A stretch of DNA of 52,757 nucleotides, taken from positions 1 to 52,757 of the forward strand of contig CAIYYA010000054.1 in NCBI GenBank assembly GCA_903930255.1, written 5' to 3'. The notes under the pieces were generated by a model. That model was not told where the DNA came from, ran no database searches, and was given only the letters and a program-made list of their open reading frames with translations. This DNA comes from an uncultured beta proteobacterium. Lineage in GTDB: Bacteria > Pseudomonadota > Gammaproteobacteria > Burkholderiales > Burkholderiaceae_C. Below are positions 1 to 9,900 of this stretch, piece by piece (the stretch's first letter is position 1; each line of letters begins with the position of its first letter). Made by a program: the position numbers and the translations under genes.

Positions 1-1281
1 ATGTTCAGCTTCAATGGGTTTGGGCAGGCAACTGTGGGGCAGCATGGAAGCCGTTGTTTCATGACATTGCCGCAATACAACAACCAGCCAACCGACTGCC
101 AGTTTGCTGACCCACTGGGAAGCAAACAATTAAATTGGACTGAGCAGCCCATGCCCAATCAACCCATCAAGACGGTAACCACGTTGGCTTACCAAGCGCA
201 ACCCTGGCTTGGCGCTAAATTTGATTTGGGCAAAGGTTACAAACTCGCAGGTTTGCTCAGTCAGCGCTGGCGCGATGACACCGTGGATGGTCAGATTCCC
301 TACAGCTACCGAGCTTCCAAAGAAAGCGTTCCCGGTTTTTGGTTTGAAAAGAACCTTGCCCTCAGCCACGAAGACTATGGCCGCCTGACCGTTGGTCATA
401 TGACAACCCGGTCGTGGCATGAAGCTGATTACCCGTATGGTGGAAATGTGGGCTTGTCAGAGGCTTGGTCAGCGAGCGGCGCCGGCTACGGCATGCTGAC
501 CAGCGCCATACGGTACCAGTCGCGACTCATTGATTTCTACAATGGCGATCTGGTATTGGAGGCCACCTATGACATGGGGAACACCAATTTCACAAAAAAC
601 AAACCACAGTTTATTGAGCTTTACGGCAAATACTACCGCGGCCCCCTCGAGCTTGATGTCATTCTTCAAGACACAAAAAACGGTGGGCCTGGTGCCTGGG
701 GACAAACGCCATTCACGGCGCAGAGTCAAAACACAACCGATGACGTTTGGCTGAGTGGAACCAGCCAAGGTGTTGCCATCGTGATGGCACGCTACTGGGT
801 TAACAATCAACTTGAACTGTCGGGTGGTCTGCGCAGAAATTCGTGGAGCGGTGCAGGTGCCAAGTACAACCAAACCGCGGGGACTTTAATTCAAACGTCG
901 CTCTTTAACGTAGACTGGAACACGACAAATGCTGACGGTAGCAGCCCAGCTTATTCAGCCACTTCATACGATGTGATGCTGGGAGCCCGCTACCGCGTAG
1001 GCAAGTGGATGCCCTCGATAGGATTGGTGCACCTGGGCACAGCCAGCACCGACAACACTTACGATCATGGCCAAGGAAACTCTGCATTGTTTGGCGTGCT
1101 GGGTCTGCAATATGACCATGGCAACGGACTCACTGTCGATGTTCAGGCAGGTGCGGTGCATTTCGCCCGATTGGGGCAGTCGCCCTTGTCAATGCCCAGC
1201 AACACTTCATTTAGCGGTGTCGATTCGCGGTTTTCACAAGACGGTCGCTGGTTCACCGTACAGATGACCTACAGTTTCTGA
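1..1281 (+). CDS. Outer-membrane porin, 5' end cut by window
   Basis: A 426-residue open frame running from the first base to a TGA at 1279-1281. It has no signal peptide, so the true start almost certainly lies before the window. Alternating hydrophobic strands rich in Tyr, Trp and Gly, and a final strand ending in Thr-Tyr-Ser-Phe, are the marks of an outer-membrane beta-barrel; the terminal Phe is the usual Bam-complex recognition residue. The style (RLTVGHMTTRSW, DLVLEATYDMGN) fits general porins of Burkholderiales. It ends 25 bases before a GH17 lipoprotein on the same strand, so a role in passing glucan oligosaccharides into the periplasm is likely but inferred. I cannot tell a sugar-selective porin from a general one. 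Confidence 0.8.
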   Translation: MFSFNGFGQATVGQHGSRCFMTLPQYNNQPTDCQFADPLGSKQLNWTEQPMPNQPIKTVTTLAYQAQPWLGAKFDLGKGYKLAGLLSQRWRDDTVDGQIPYSYRASKESVPGFWFEKNLALSHEDYGRLTVGHMTTRSWHEADYPYGGNVGLSEAWSASGAGYGMLTSAIRYQSRLIDFYNGDLVLEATYDMGNTNFTKNKPQFIELYGKYYRGPLELDVILQDTKNGGPGAWGQTPFTAQSQNTTDDVWLSGTSQGVAIVMARYWVNNQLELSGGLRRNSWSGAGAKYNQTAGTLIQTSLFNVDWNTTNADGSSPAYSATSYDVMLGARYRVGKWMPSIGLVHLGTASTDNTYDHGQGNSALFGVLGLQYDHGNGLTVDVQAGAVHFARLGQSPLSMPSNTSFSGVDSRFSQDGRWFTVQMTYSF

Positions 1282-1306
1282 CCCATCCCTATTTGAGACT
1301 CAAATT

Positions 1307-3709
1307 ATGAAATCAACTCAATTGAGCATGGTGCAAAAGCACTCAGTGCACTTGGTTCGTGCCGCTTTGACTTTTGCCTTGACATTGGCTCTGGTCGCCT
1401 GTGGCGGTGGCGGTTCAACGCCGGGTACCAGCACGGTGATCCCTAATGCAGCCCTACCGGTGACGGCTTTGCTGGCCAGCACGACATTTACCACCACCAG
1501 TGCCACCATCAGCTCCACGGCCAATGACCCGAATTCCGGGGCAGTTTGTGTTCCAGCAACCGGCTTGAACTGCGTGGTTCAAATTACCGCAACATCGCCG
1601 ACACCTGGCGCAACCGTTACCTTGGCAGCGGGACAGTCGATTCCTTTTTCAGCCAGCGCGCAGACCCTGACACTCAGAGTTTATGCATCGGCTGCCAACA
1701 TCCCGGTGCGGATCAGGGTTGAAAACAGCGCCGGTTCAGCCAGTGCAGTCGATGCCCAAGCCTTGACAACCACGGCCAACGCCTGGCAAACCCTGGAATT
1801 CAACTTTATTAACAATTCGGTGAGCACCCTCACCACGGCTACAGCTTCTGCAATTTACAGCAGTAATGCAACAACTCCCGTCAAGACCAGCAAGCTACTT
1901 GCCAGCATCAGCCCGGCTGTGATTGATCTGACAAAGGTCTATAACAAAGTTTCTGTCTTTTTCAACGAAGGCAAAGCTGCGACCAATGAAACATACTTCT
2001 TCCACAACCTGTATTTCAGCGCACCAACGACCTCCGGCCAGCGCCCGCTAAGTTCCGAATTTTTGGCCAGAAAGGCAATTAATTACTCACCGTTTAGAAG
2101 CGCCACAACCGTCGGTGACGCCACCAAGGCCACCGACATTACCAACGAAATCATCACGCCTGAAATGGTGTTGCAAGACCTGACCCTGCTGCAAAATGCT
2201 GGTTTCGGAATGATCCGGCTATTCAACAGTGACAGCCAGGTGGGCGAACTGGTGCTGAATGTCATCAAAACATACAAACTTGACATGAAAGTCTATTTAG
2301 GCATGTGGATGGCTGGCTACAACGACGCGGGTAACAAGGCGCAAATTGAGCTGGGTATCAATTTGGCAAATGACCCCTACTATCGTGACACGATTGTGGC
2401 TGTCAGCGTAGGTAATGAATCTATGGTGAACTGGAGTGACCACCGCATGTTGCCTGCCGTGCTGGCGGGTCATCTGGCTACAGTGCGCAACCGGATCAAA
2501 CAGCCCGTCACCACTGATGACAACTGGGCCTACTACGCAGCGGCAGACCGACAAATTCTGGACAATATTGACTTTGCTTCCGTGCATACCTATGCCATGG
2601 TGGATACCCACTATTTGCCCCTTGCGCAGCAATGGGACTGGAAACAGCTTGGCGAAAAGGATTTGACCAAGCGTGCCGGCGCGATGATGGATGCAGCCAT
2701 GCTAGCAACCAAAAAAGACTATGCCGCAGCCAGGGCGTTCATGGATTCAAAAGGCTACACCGCCATGCCCATCGTGATTGGTGAAACCGGCTGGATGAAC
2801 AAAGATCCAGGCAGCGCTTGGTACAGGTTCTTAGCCCACCCAGTGAATCAAAAAATGTACCTAGATCGTTTGACTGCCTGGGCGAACGAAGGCAAAACCG
2901 GTGCTGGCCCTAAAAACATTTTTTACTTTGAAGCCTTTGACGAACAATGGAAGGGCAGCGACGATGGCTGGGGCTTGTTTAACAAAAATCGCCAAGCACG
3001 CTACGCTATTCAAAACCTTATTGCAGACGGCAGTCAGTTAAAAAATTGTGTTGTGACAACGCTCAACAACTGCAAGTGGAGCTGGGAAGCTGGTGCTTAC
3101 ACCGATGCCAATGCTTTGAAATTTGTGCCACCAGCGCCCAACACACTGTTCGCTGGCAGCCAGTACACGCTTTTTTCTGATGCCGCAGGTGCCACGATGG
3201 CAACTGGGTTGCGCGTTGATGCATTTGAGGGCAACAGTGTCAACGCGCCCGAAGTGACAACGACCGCTGCACCTGGAGATGGCAGCAAGAGTATTGCGAT
3301 CACACCGACACCCAGGGACTACGGCTGGGGCTTGCTGTACAGCTCTACCACGCCTTATGGTTCGGAGAATCTTTTTGCTTTTGCAGGTGCTACTGGCCGA
3401 CTCAACGTCTGGATCAAAACAGCTTACGCCGGAAAAATTGAACTGGGCTTATCAACTGACACCCTTGAAGGTGTACCTCAAGAAGCTTATCTGCAAATCG
3501 CTAATGGCGACTATGGTTACTGCACCAATGACACGTGGTGCCAGGTGTCGGTGCCGCTACAAGCTTTCCTTGCGGTCAACCCAAAGCTCGATTTCAGCAT
3601 GGTGCTGACTCGCTTTGTGATTGCAGACCGCTATGAGAAGACCGGAAAAGCTCTGAAATCAAATATCACGACACCGCTAAATATTGACGGAATTTACTGG
3701 TCTAAGTAA
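1307..3709 (+). CDS. GH17 beta-1,3-glucanase-type lipoprotein (three-domain)
   Basis: An 800-residue exported enzyme. The N-terminus is a lipoprotein signal ending in Leu-Val-Ala-Cys with the lipidated Cys at 32, followed by a Gly run rather than Asp, which favours the outer membrane. Residues about 55-245 form a beta-rich, Ser/Thr-rich domain that may bind carbohydrate. Residues about 246-570 are a glycoside hydrolase family 17 barrel: the acid/base Glu is E371 in VGNES and the nucleophile is E493 in GETGW, followed by the family signature FEAFDEQWKG. Residues about 615-800 form a second beta-sandwich with a YGYC...WC cysteine pair, shared with the next gene. It probably attacks beta-1,3-glucan at the cell surface. 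Exact linkage specificity (endo-glucanase or transglycosylase) cannot be read from sequence. Confidence 0.9.
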   Translation: MKSTQLSMVQKHSVHLVRAALTFALTLALVACGGGGSTPGTSTVIPNAALPVTALLASTTFTTTSATISSTANDPNSGAVCVPATGLNCVVQITATSPTPGATVTLAAGQSIPFSASAQTLTLRVYASAANIPVRIRVENSAGSASAVDAQALTTTANAWQTLEFNFINNSVSTLTTATASAIYSSNATTPVKTSKLLASISPAVIDLTKVYNKVSVFFNEGKAATNETYFFHNLYFSAPTTSGQRPLSSEFLARKAINYSPFRSATTVGDATKATDITNEIITPEMVLQDLTLLQNAGFGMIRLFNSDSQVGELVLNVIKTYKLDMKVYLGMWMAGYNDAGNKAQIELGINLANDPYYRDTIVAVSVGNESMVNWSDHRMLPAVLAGHLATVRNRIKQPVTTDDNWAYYAAADRQILDNIDFASVHTYAMVDTHYLPLAQQWDWKQLGEKDLTKRAGAMMDAAMLATKKDYAAARAFMDSKGYTAMPIVIGETGWMNKDPGSAWYRFLAHPVNQKMYLDRLTAWANEGKTGAGPKNIFYFEAFDEQWKGSDDGWGLFNKNRQARYAIQNLIADGSQLKNCVVTTLNNCKWSWEAGAYTDANALKFVPPAPNTLFAGSQYTLFSDAAGATMATGLRVDAFEGNSVNAPEVTTTAAPGDGSKSIAITPTPRDYGWGLLYSSTTPYGSENLFAFAGATGRLNVWIKTAYAGKIELGLSTDTLEGVPQEAYLQIANGDYGYCTNDTWCQVSVPLQAFLAVNPKLDFSMVLTRFVIADRYEKTGKALKSNITTPLNIDGIYWSK

Positions 3710-3717
3710 ACCACGAT

Positions 3718-3750
3718 GCGCGCACGGAGCTGAGGTCGATCAGTGCGCGC
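3718..3750 (+). other. Hairpin between the two GH17 lipoprotein genes
   Basis: A perfect 8-bp inverted repeat, GCGCGCAC at 3718-3725 and GTGCGCGC at 3743-3750, with a 17-base loop. No T-run follows, so it is not a standard terminator. It may act as an mRNA-stability or attenuation hairpin between the two paralogues; this is inference. Confidence 0.4.
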
Positions 3751-3840
3751 GATGTCGTTGCTCGGTTTGAGCTTATAGGTTCACTGTTTGCCCCTATCTG
3801 ATGCCTCGATACTGATTGATACCCAAAAAAGGCTCCCCAA

Positions 3841-5553
3841 ATGCACTCTGCTCCAAACCATGCGGCTGAAAAAACTTTCACAGGTTTTTTCCGTTGGGTC
3901 TGTACTGGCATCATCACCTTCGCTTTGATTGCCTGTGGTGGTGGATCACAAACTGAAACACGCCGCCCACTCAGCGCCGACTTCACTGCTCGTAAAGCCG
4001 TGTCTTATTCGCCATTTAGGAGTAATAACCGTGACACCGAGACCATCACCTCCGCCATGATCAAGCAAGACCTGGACTTGCTGGTGGCGGGTGGCTTTGG
4101 CCTGATTCGGCTTTTTGACAGCTCAGACAAAGTGGCTAAAGCCACGCTGGATGTGATTCGAACCAATAACCTGAACGTCAAAGTGATGCTGGGTGTCTGG
4201 ATTGCCAGTGGCCAAGATGCCGCCAATCAAGCTGAAATAGCCCGCGGTGTGGCACTTGCCAAGACTTACAGTGACATTGTGCAAGCGGTCAGTGTCGGCA
4301 ACGAAACCATGGTTTATTGGTCTTTCAATGCCGTGCCACCCGCCACTATGGCCAGTTACATCGGATCAGTGCGCAGCCAGATCACGCAACCTGTCACCAC
4401 CGATGACAACTGGGCCTTTTACGCCACGGCACCCAAAAGCGTGGTGGATGTGATTGACTTTGCTGCCGTGCATACCTACCCCTCAGCAGACTCGGTGTAC
4501 AACACCTGGGACTGGAAACAAACCAGTGTTGCCAGTGCCACGCGTGCCACAGCCATGATGGATGCCGCCATTGCCGCAGCCAAAAAAGACTATATAGCCG
4601 TGCGCAACACTTTGAATGGTTTGACCCTGACACCCATGCCGATTGTGATTGGCGAAACCGGCTGGCAAGCCGTCAACACTGGTAACTTGCAATACTTGTC
4701 GCACCCAGTCAACCAAAAAATGTATTACGAGCGGCTGGCAACCTGGTTAAACGACAGCAAAACAGCAGACGGCCCGAAAAACATTGTTTACTTTGAAGCA
4801 TTTGATGAACCGTGGAAAGGTGCCGATGACAAGTGGGGCCTGTTCAATGTGAACCGTCAGGCTCGTTATGTGATTCAGGCCTTGCAGCCCGCCAGCAGCA
4901 CCTGGGTTTATGAGCCGGGCAACTTCACCGCTACCGATGCGCTGTTTTACACCGCCCCGGTTTCTAGCACTGCCATCACGGCAGCAAAATACACGCTCTA
5001 CGCAGATGCGGTTCAAACGGGCTCCGAAGTGCGTCCCAGCACGGCCGATGCCGTTGCCTGGAACGCCTGGGATGCTGCCCCAGTGACTGCTACCGGGGCT
5101 TTTGTCACTAGCACCGCTGCGCCCGCTGATGGCCCCAATAGTTTTGAAATTACACCTCTGCCAAAATCCTGGGGTTGGGGCTTTTTCTATGGCTCAACTG
5201 TGGCCACCGCAGCTAATTTAAGCAATTACGCAGCCGCCGGGCATCTGCATTTCAGCGTTAAAACCACCTACCCCGACAAGCTAGAAGTGGGCATTCACAC
5301 CGGCACCGCCAGTGGAGGCGCTGTCGATGCTTACCTGGCCTTGGCCAACACCGATTACGGCTACTGCAACACCGGTGCCTGGTGTGACGTATCGATCCCG
5401 CTATCGGCGTTAATCAATGGAAACGCCGGCGATCTGGCTTTGGTTGATGGCCGATTTGTCATTGCAGACCGGTTTGCCACAACCGGCAAAACCGCTGGTA
5501 CCACCGGGCTGCCAAAGGTCTATGTTGACAATATTTACTTCTCGAACAATTAG
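3841..5553 (+). CDS. GH17 beta-1,3-glucanase-type lipoprotein (short paralogue)
   Basis: A 570-residue paralogue of the gene before it, probably from tandem duplication. The lipobox is Leu-Ile-Ala-Cys with Cys 32, again followed by Gly residues, so outer-membrane anchoring is likely. It lacks the roughly 190-residue N-terminal beta domain of the longer copy: the GH17 barrel starts almost directly after the anchor (about residues 42-345). Catalytic Glu residues are E155 (VGNET) and E272 (GETGW), with FEAFDEPWKG downstream. The C-terminal beta-sandwich (about 375-570) keeps the YGYC...WC pair and the FVIADRF motif. The two copies may divide the work between polymer and oligosaccharide, or between membrane-near and more extended reach; that is inference. 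Confidence 0.9.
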   Translation: MHSAPNHAAEKTFTGFFRWVCTGIITFALIACGGGSQTETRRPLSADFTARKAVSYSPFRSNNRDTETITSAMIKQDLDLLVAGGFGLIRLFDSSDKVAKATLDVIRTNNLNVKVMLGVWIASGQDAANQAEIARGVALAKTYSDIVQAVSVGNETMVYWSFNAVPPATMASYIGSVRSQITQPVTTDDNWAFYATAPKSVVDVIDFAAVHTYPSADSVYNTWDWKQTSVASATRATAMMDAAIAAAKKDYIAVRNTLNGLTLTPMPIVIGETGWQAVNTGNLQYLSHPVNQKMYYERLATWLNDSKTADGPKNIVYFEAFDEPWKGADDKWGLFNVNRQARYVIQALQPASSTWVYEPGNFTATDALFYTAPVSSTAITAAKYTLYADAVQTGSEVRPSTADAVAWNAWDAAPVTATGAFVTSTAAPADGPNSFEITPLPKSWGWGFFYGSTVATAANLSNYAAAGHLHFSVKTTYPDKLEVGIHTGTASGGAVDAYLALANTDYGYCNTGAWCDVSIPLSALINGNAGDLALVDGRFVIADRFATTGKTAGTTGLPKVYVDNIYFSNN

Positions 5554-5567
5554 CGCTTACCCATTCG

Positions 5568-5585
5568 CGGCGCGGACGCCGTTTT
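5568..5585 (+). terminator. Possible intrinsic terminator after GH17 pair
   Basis: CGGCG at 5568-5572 pairs with CGCCG at 5577-5581 across a CGGA tetraloop and is followed at once by four T. The stem is short and GC-only and the T tract is weak, so termination may be partial. It sits 15 bases after the GH17 stop and 44 bases before the GH30 start. Confidence 0.4.
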
Positions 5586-5628
5586 AACAAAGTCTTGTAG
5601 GACGGATTGATGCAAAGTAGCCCGGCAC

Positions 5629-6981
5629 ATGATTAGCAGATTTCTCACCCAACACGGCAGTGCAAGTCGTTTGACGCCTTGCGTCGCCCATGTGCCGCCC
5701 TCAACCGATTGTCAACACTTGCCCTCGGTCTGGGTTAACCCAGACAAGACTTTTCAAACCCTGCAAGGCTTCGGCGGCGCCTTCACAGAGGCTGCAGCTG
5801 TTACGTGGCAACGGCTAAGTCTAGCCAAGCAAGAACAAGTCTTGCGCGACTATTTTGACCCGGATCATGGCCACGGCTACACCCTGTGTCGTGTGCACAT
5901 AAACAGCTGTGACTTCTCTTTGGGCAACTATGCCCATGTGGAAACACCGGGTGATGTGGATTTAAAAAGCTTCAACATTGATCGTGATCGACTCGCGTTG
6001 CTGCCCTTCATCAAAGCTGCGCAACGGGTTGCCCAACAACCGATCCAACTGCTGGCCTCGCCCTGGAGCCCACCGGCCTGGATGAAAAGTAATGACCAAA
6101 TGAACCAGGGCGGCCACTTGTTGCCGCAATACAGGCAAGCCTGGGCGCGCTGCTATGTGCGCTTTATTCAGGAATATGCGGCTGAAGGAGTTCCGATCTG
6201 GGCGGTGTCGGTGCAAAACGAACCGGCTGCCACACAAACCTGGGACTCATGCATTTACAGCGCCGAAGAAGAGCGCGACTTTGTGCGTGACTTCCTTGGA
6301 CCGGAGTTGGCACATGCCGGGCTGGGACACATCAAAATAGTGATCTGGGATCACAACCGGGACCTTTTGGTCGAGCGTGCCAGCACGGTTTACAACGACC
6401 CTGAAGCGGCCAAGTATGTCTGGGGCGCAGCTTTTCACTGGTATGGTGAGCCCCACTTTGAGCAAGTGCATCAGACCCACGATGCCTGGCCCGACAAGCA
6501 CTTGTTGTTTACCGAAGGTTGCCAGGAGGGCGGCCCGCACACCGGTTCATGGAATTTGGGCGAGCGCTATGCGCACAACATCATCAACGACCTGAACCGT
6601 TGGACGGTCGGCTGGATCGACTGGAACTTGGTGTTGGACGAGACGGGTGGTCCCAACCATGTGGGCAATTTGTGCAGCGCACCGATCTTGATCGACACCG
6701 ACCAGGATGCGCTGCTGCACCAAAGCTCGTACTACTACCTGGGCCACTTCAGCCGATTTATCAAACCAGGTGCAAAGCGAGTGCTGTGTGCGGTCTCAAG
6801 GCAAGACCTTGAGACCACCGCCTTTACGAACCCAGATGGTTCCGTCGCCGTGGTGGTGATGAACCGAACTGAGATAAACATCTGCTTTTTGTTGCGCCTG
6901 GACGGCGTAGACACGGCAACATCGTTGCCGCCTCGCTCAATTGCCACCTACCTGCTGGCGCAATACTCTACCCCAGAGTGA
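5629..6981 (+). CDS. GH30 glucosidase/glucanase, no signal peptide
   Basis: A 450-residue glycoside hydrolase family 30 enzyme. Near the N-terminus is the family motif LQGFGGAFTEAAA (about 45-57), then SPWSPPAWMKSN. The acid/base is E198 in SVQNEP and the nucleophile is E296 in LFTEGC. The C-terminal beta domain is short, as in GH30 enzymes of the glucosylceramidase/beta-1,6-glucanase/beta-glucosidase subfamilies. No signal peptide is visible, and a TGA at 5608-5610 closes the frame upstream, so the ATG at 5629 is the first credible start. It is probably cytoplasmic. Laminarin carries beta-1,6 branches, so debranching is the natural guess, but specificity is not readable. Its 3' end overlaps the convergent phosphorylase gene by 14 bases. 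Confidence 0.85.
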   Translation: MISRFLTQHGSASRLTPCVAHVPPSTDCQHLPSVWVNPDKTFQTLQGFGGAFTEAAAVTWQRLSLAKQEQVLRDYFDPDHGHGYTLCRVHINSCDFSLGNYAHVETPGDVDLKSFNIDRDRLALLPFIKAAQRVAQQPIQLLASPWSPPAWMKSNDQMNQGGHLLPQYRQAWARCYVRFIQEYAAEGVPIWAVSVQNEPAATQTWDSCIYSAEEERDFVRDFLGPELAHAGLGHIKIVIWDHNRDLLVERASTVYNDPEAAKYVWGAAFHWYGEPHFEQVHQTHDAWPDKHLLFTEGCQEGGPHTGSWNLGERYAHNIINDLNRWTVGWIDWNLVLDETGGPNHVGNLCSAPILIDTDQDALLHQSSYYYLGHFSRFIKPGAKRVLCAVSRQDLETTAFTNPDGSVAVVVMNRTEINICFLLRLDGVDTATSLPPRSIATYLLAQYSTPE

Positions 6982-9900
6982 TGACCAGGCTCTGCAATAA
7001 ACCGTTGCGCAAATCAAGCGCCATCTGCTCTGGCAAAAACCGGCTGGTTTCCACAGTTTGCTTGCCGTCGACGTAATTTAACTCGTAGGCGACGGGGACA
7101 ACTCTCGTGTCACCAAAAGTGTTGCACCGCTGCGGGTTGCTGTAAACCACCCAGGTGTGGCCGAACAACTTGAAGCCAAAGCTGTCTGCAGCAAAACCAC
7201 CGGTCGGTTGGCTGGTAAACAGCCAGTCGGCCAAGCAAGGGCTGGGTACAAATCGCAGCTCGCCTTCCACCATTTGGAAAGGATGTGCGCCCAGCCCCAT
7301 GTGCAGCACCATGCTGATCCACTCGGCAGTGGCACCACTGAGCCGGGCCACAAAACCAACCCCATGCACCTTGGCATCGGGAAAACGGCTGCTGGCAATG
7401 AATGAAGAATTCTCTAACGGTGAGCGGCCATACACAGCGGGGTCCTGAAACGCCACCAGGCCGCGCTTGATGTCTTCAAAAAATTCTTGAGCGAGGCCGC
7501 TGCGCAAGGTTTCCAGCAGAAACTTGTAATGCATGTGCAGAAAAATAGACTCGTTTTCAAGCCAGCCGGGAGAAAATATCTTGCTGCGACCAATCTCAAA
7601 ACTCTCATGGGTCAGCGGTGTGTTTACACGGTACATGCCCAGCGCCTGATCAAAAAGTGCCGACTTGCGCACCGCTGCATACAGTGCCTGGGCCGCTAGG
7701 GCGCCGCCCACCGAGCGCAGGGCGTGCACCGAGCCTTCAAGAAAAGCGCTGACAGGTTTTTGCACAAACCGACGCGCCCGCACATGCACAGCCGCAGGCA
7801 CGTCTTCATTCAATAGCAAAGTGCCAGGGGCTGGCAATATCTCCTCAAACTCAGCCAGTTCATTGATGTAGTAACTGGCAGGCAAACCATTGGCATTGAC
7901 CGCCTTGGCCAACCCCGCTTGCAACACATGCGCCACAGCCACCAGAAATTGCAGCAGCTCAGCTTGCGACAAGCCGGTCTCTGTGCCAGCAATGCCAAAG
8001 CGGGTGCTGGCCCTGAAGCTTTCGCGCAGCGCTGCCAGTTGCTCCCAGGTGGCAAAGAAATGGCTGGGGTCAACCTGCGCCAATAGAGCCGTGACCGAGC
8101 GCACCAAGTCAGCCACCTCGCTGGGCAACTGCAAATCGGGCTGCTCCGCCGGCACGCGCTGCACCGCAGCATGGACAAACTGCACCCAGCGTTGCAGGGC
8201 AAAGGCCTCGTGGGTTGAAGACCCCAACAAACCGGGCAAGCCGTTGAGCGCATCGCACCAACCGGGCTTTTCGGCTTCCATTTCCAGGCCCATGCCAAAG
8301 GGGTCGAGCAAACAGACCTTGATGGCCATTAGGTTAACCATTTTGGCCAGCAAAGTGGTGCGGTAAATGGCGCCCTGCCCGTGGCCGATTCGCATGGCGT
8401 GGGGTGCAACTTTGCGCCCGGCCATCAGGGCAGACTTTTCAGGGTCACGCACCACACTGTGCAATTGCCGCACCGACCCGTCCTGGCGCAGCACATATTT
8501 TTTGGCACGCGGCTGCACTACGTGATCGTTGTCAAAGTAGCTGAACTCGGGGCGCTCAAAAAGCAGCGTGTGGAGCTGGTCCGGGTACAAGGCAGTGTAG
8601 CTCTCGAGCAGGTCAAGGTTGTAAATCCAGTGATCTACCCAGTAGCCTTCGCCATGGCTGGCATCCTGAATTTTGTCAGCCAGGCCCAGAATTTTTATCA
8701 ACCAGGGGTCGGCCATTTCAGGCGTGGCGTAGTCGGCCATGAGCGCGTCCATCAGCTCGCCAGGGCTGAAGGGCTGGCTTAGCAAGACCTGCCAAGCTGG
8801 CGTATTGCCCGCATGCCAGGCTTGCCATAGCGCGCCCAGCCGCTCTGGTGGCACGATAAATTTTTCAGACTGAATCACCAGCGGGTTGTTGCCATCGAGC
8901 TGGATCAGGTCAAAAAATGTTTCGATGTTACTGGCCCCAACGCCGGGAAAAATGAAGTTCGCAGAGCGTCGGTTTTGATTGACATCTCGAAAATTGCCGT
9001 TGCCTTGCGACCAGTAGGTGGGGGCCAGCTCAAAGGCGTTGTAATCGCGCTCCATATCACCGTGCTTGCGGGTAAATGTATGAAACACGCGCGCGCCCTG
9101 CGGCCCATCAATCACCACCGGTTGGCCGCCGCGCAAGGTGTTGTCCAAAAACGCTTGCCGAGAATACGGGTCAAGCTGGGCAGGACCGGCAATCAGTGCG
9201 AACTGCGCGCTCAAGGCGCTGACCAAAGCGGTATTTTGGCCGCGCTTGTGGCTGGAGTAATGCGCATCAGCCAACACACGGGCTCTGAAATCCCGGGCCA
9301 AACCCCAGTGTGACACCTGCCCAAAATACGAATCCCAGGCCGTGCTTTGGCCTGCTGCCAGCTCCAGCCTGAGCTGGGCAAAGGCAGCGCCGGTCATGGT
9401 TTCGCGGCGCGCCTGCAGTGGCTCAATGGGGGCTTGCTGCATGAGCGCCAGCGGCATGCGCAGGCTGGTGTCGGTGCCAAAAACCAGGTCGGGGTCCACA
9501 ATCACCGGCACACTTTGCCCCTGCTGCAGGGTAAATGCAAAAAAACCACCCTCAATGCGCACCATCTCGGGCCGGTCGGATGGCTCAACCTTGAGCTTGA
9601 AAAATGGCAAGCCAGCTTCAACGTGGCGAATCTCGGCAAACGCCTCCATGGTGCGCGACATGGCCTTGAGTAGTTTTTCTTCCAGGCCATACGGCACAAT
9701 TTGTGGCAGGCCGTCAATCACGGTGGCCTGCAGCGCTTGCGTGCCCATGTTTTCAACCGTGACCTGGCGTACCAGGGCCGGCAGGTTCTCGTAGGGCAAG
9801 GTGAAATACACCACCCGAATGCGCAAGCCCAAAGGGGTGTTGACTTCTTCAATTTCCAGCTCTTCAGGCCGAACGGTCAGGCGCTGCACCACGCCCGGGT

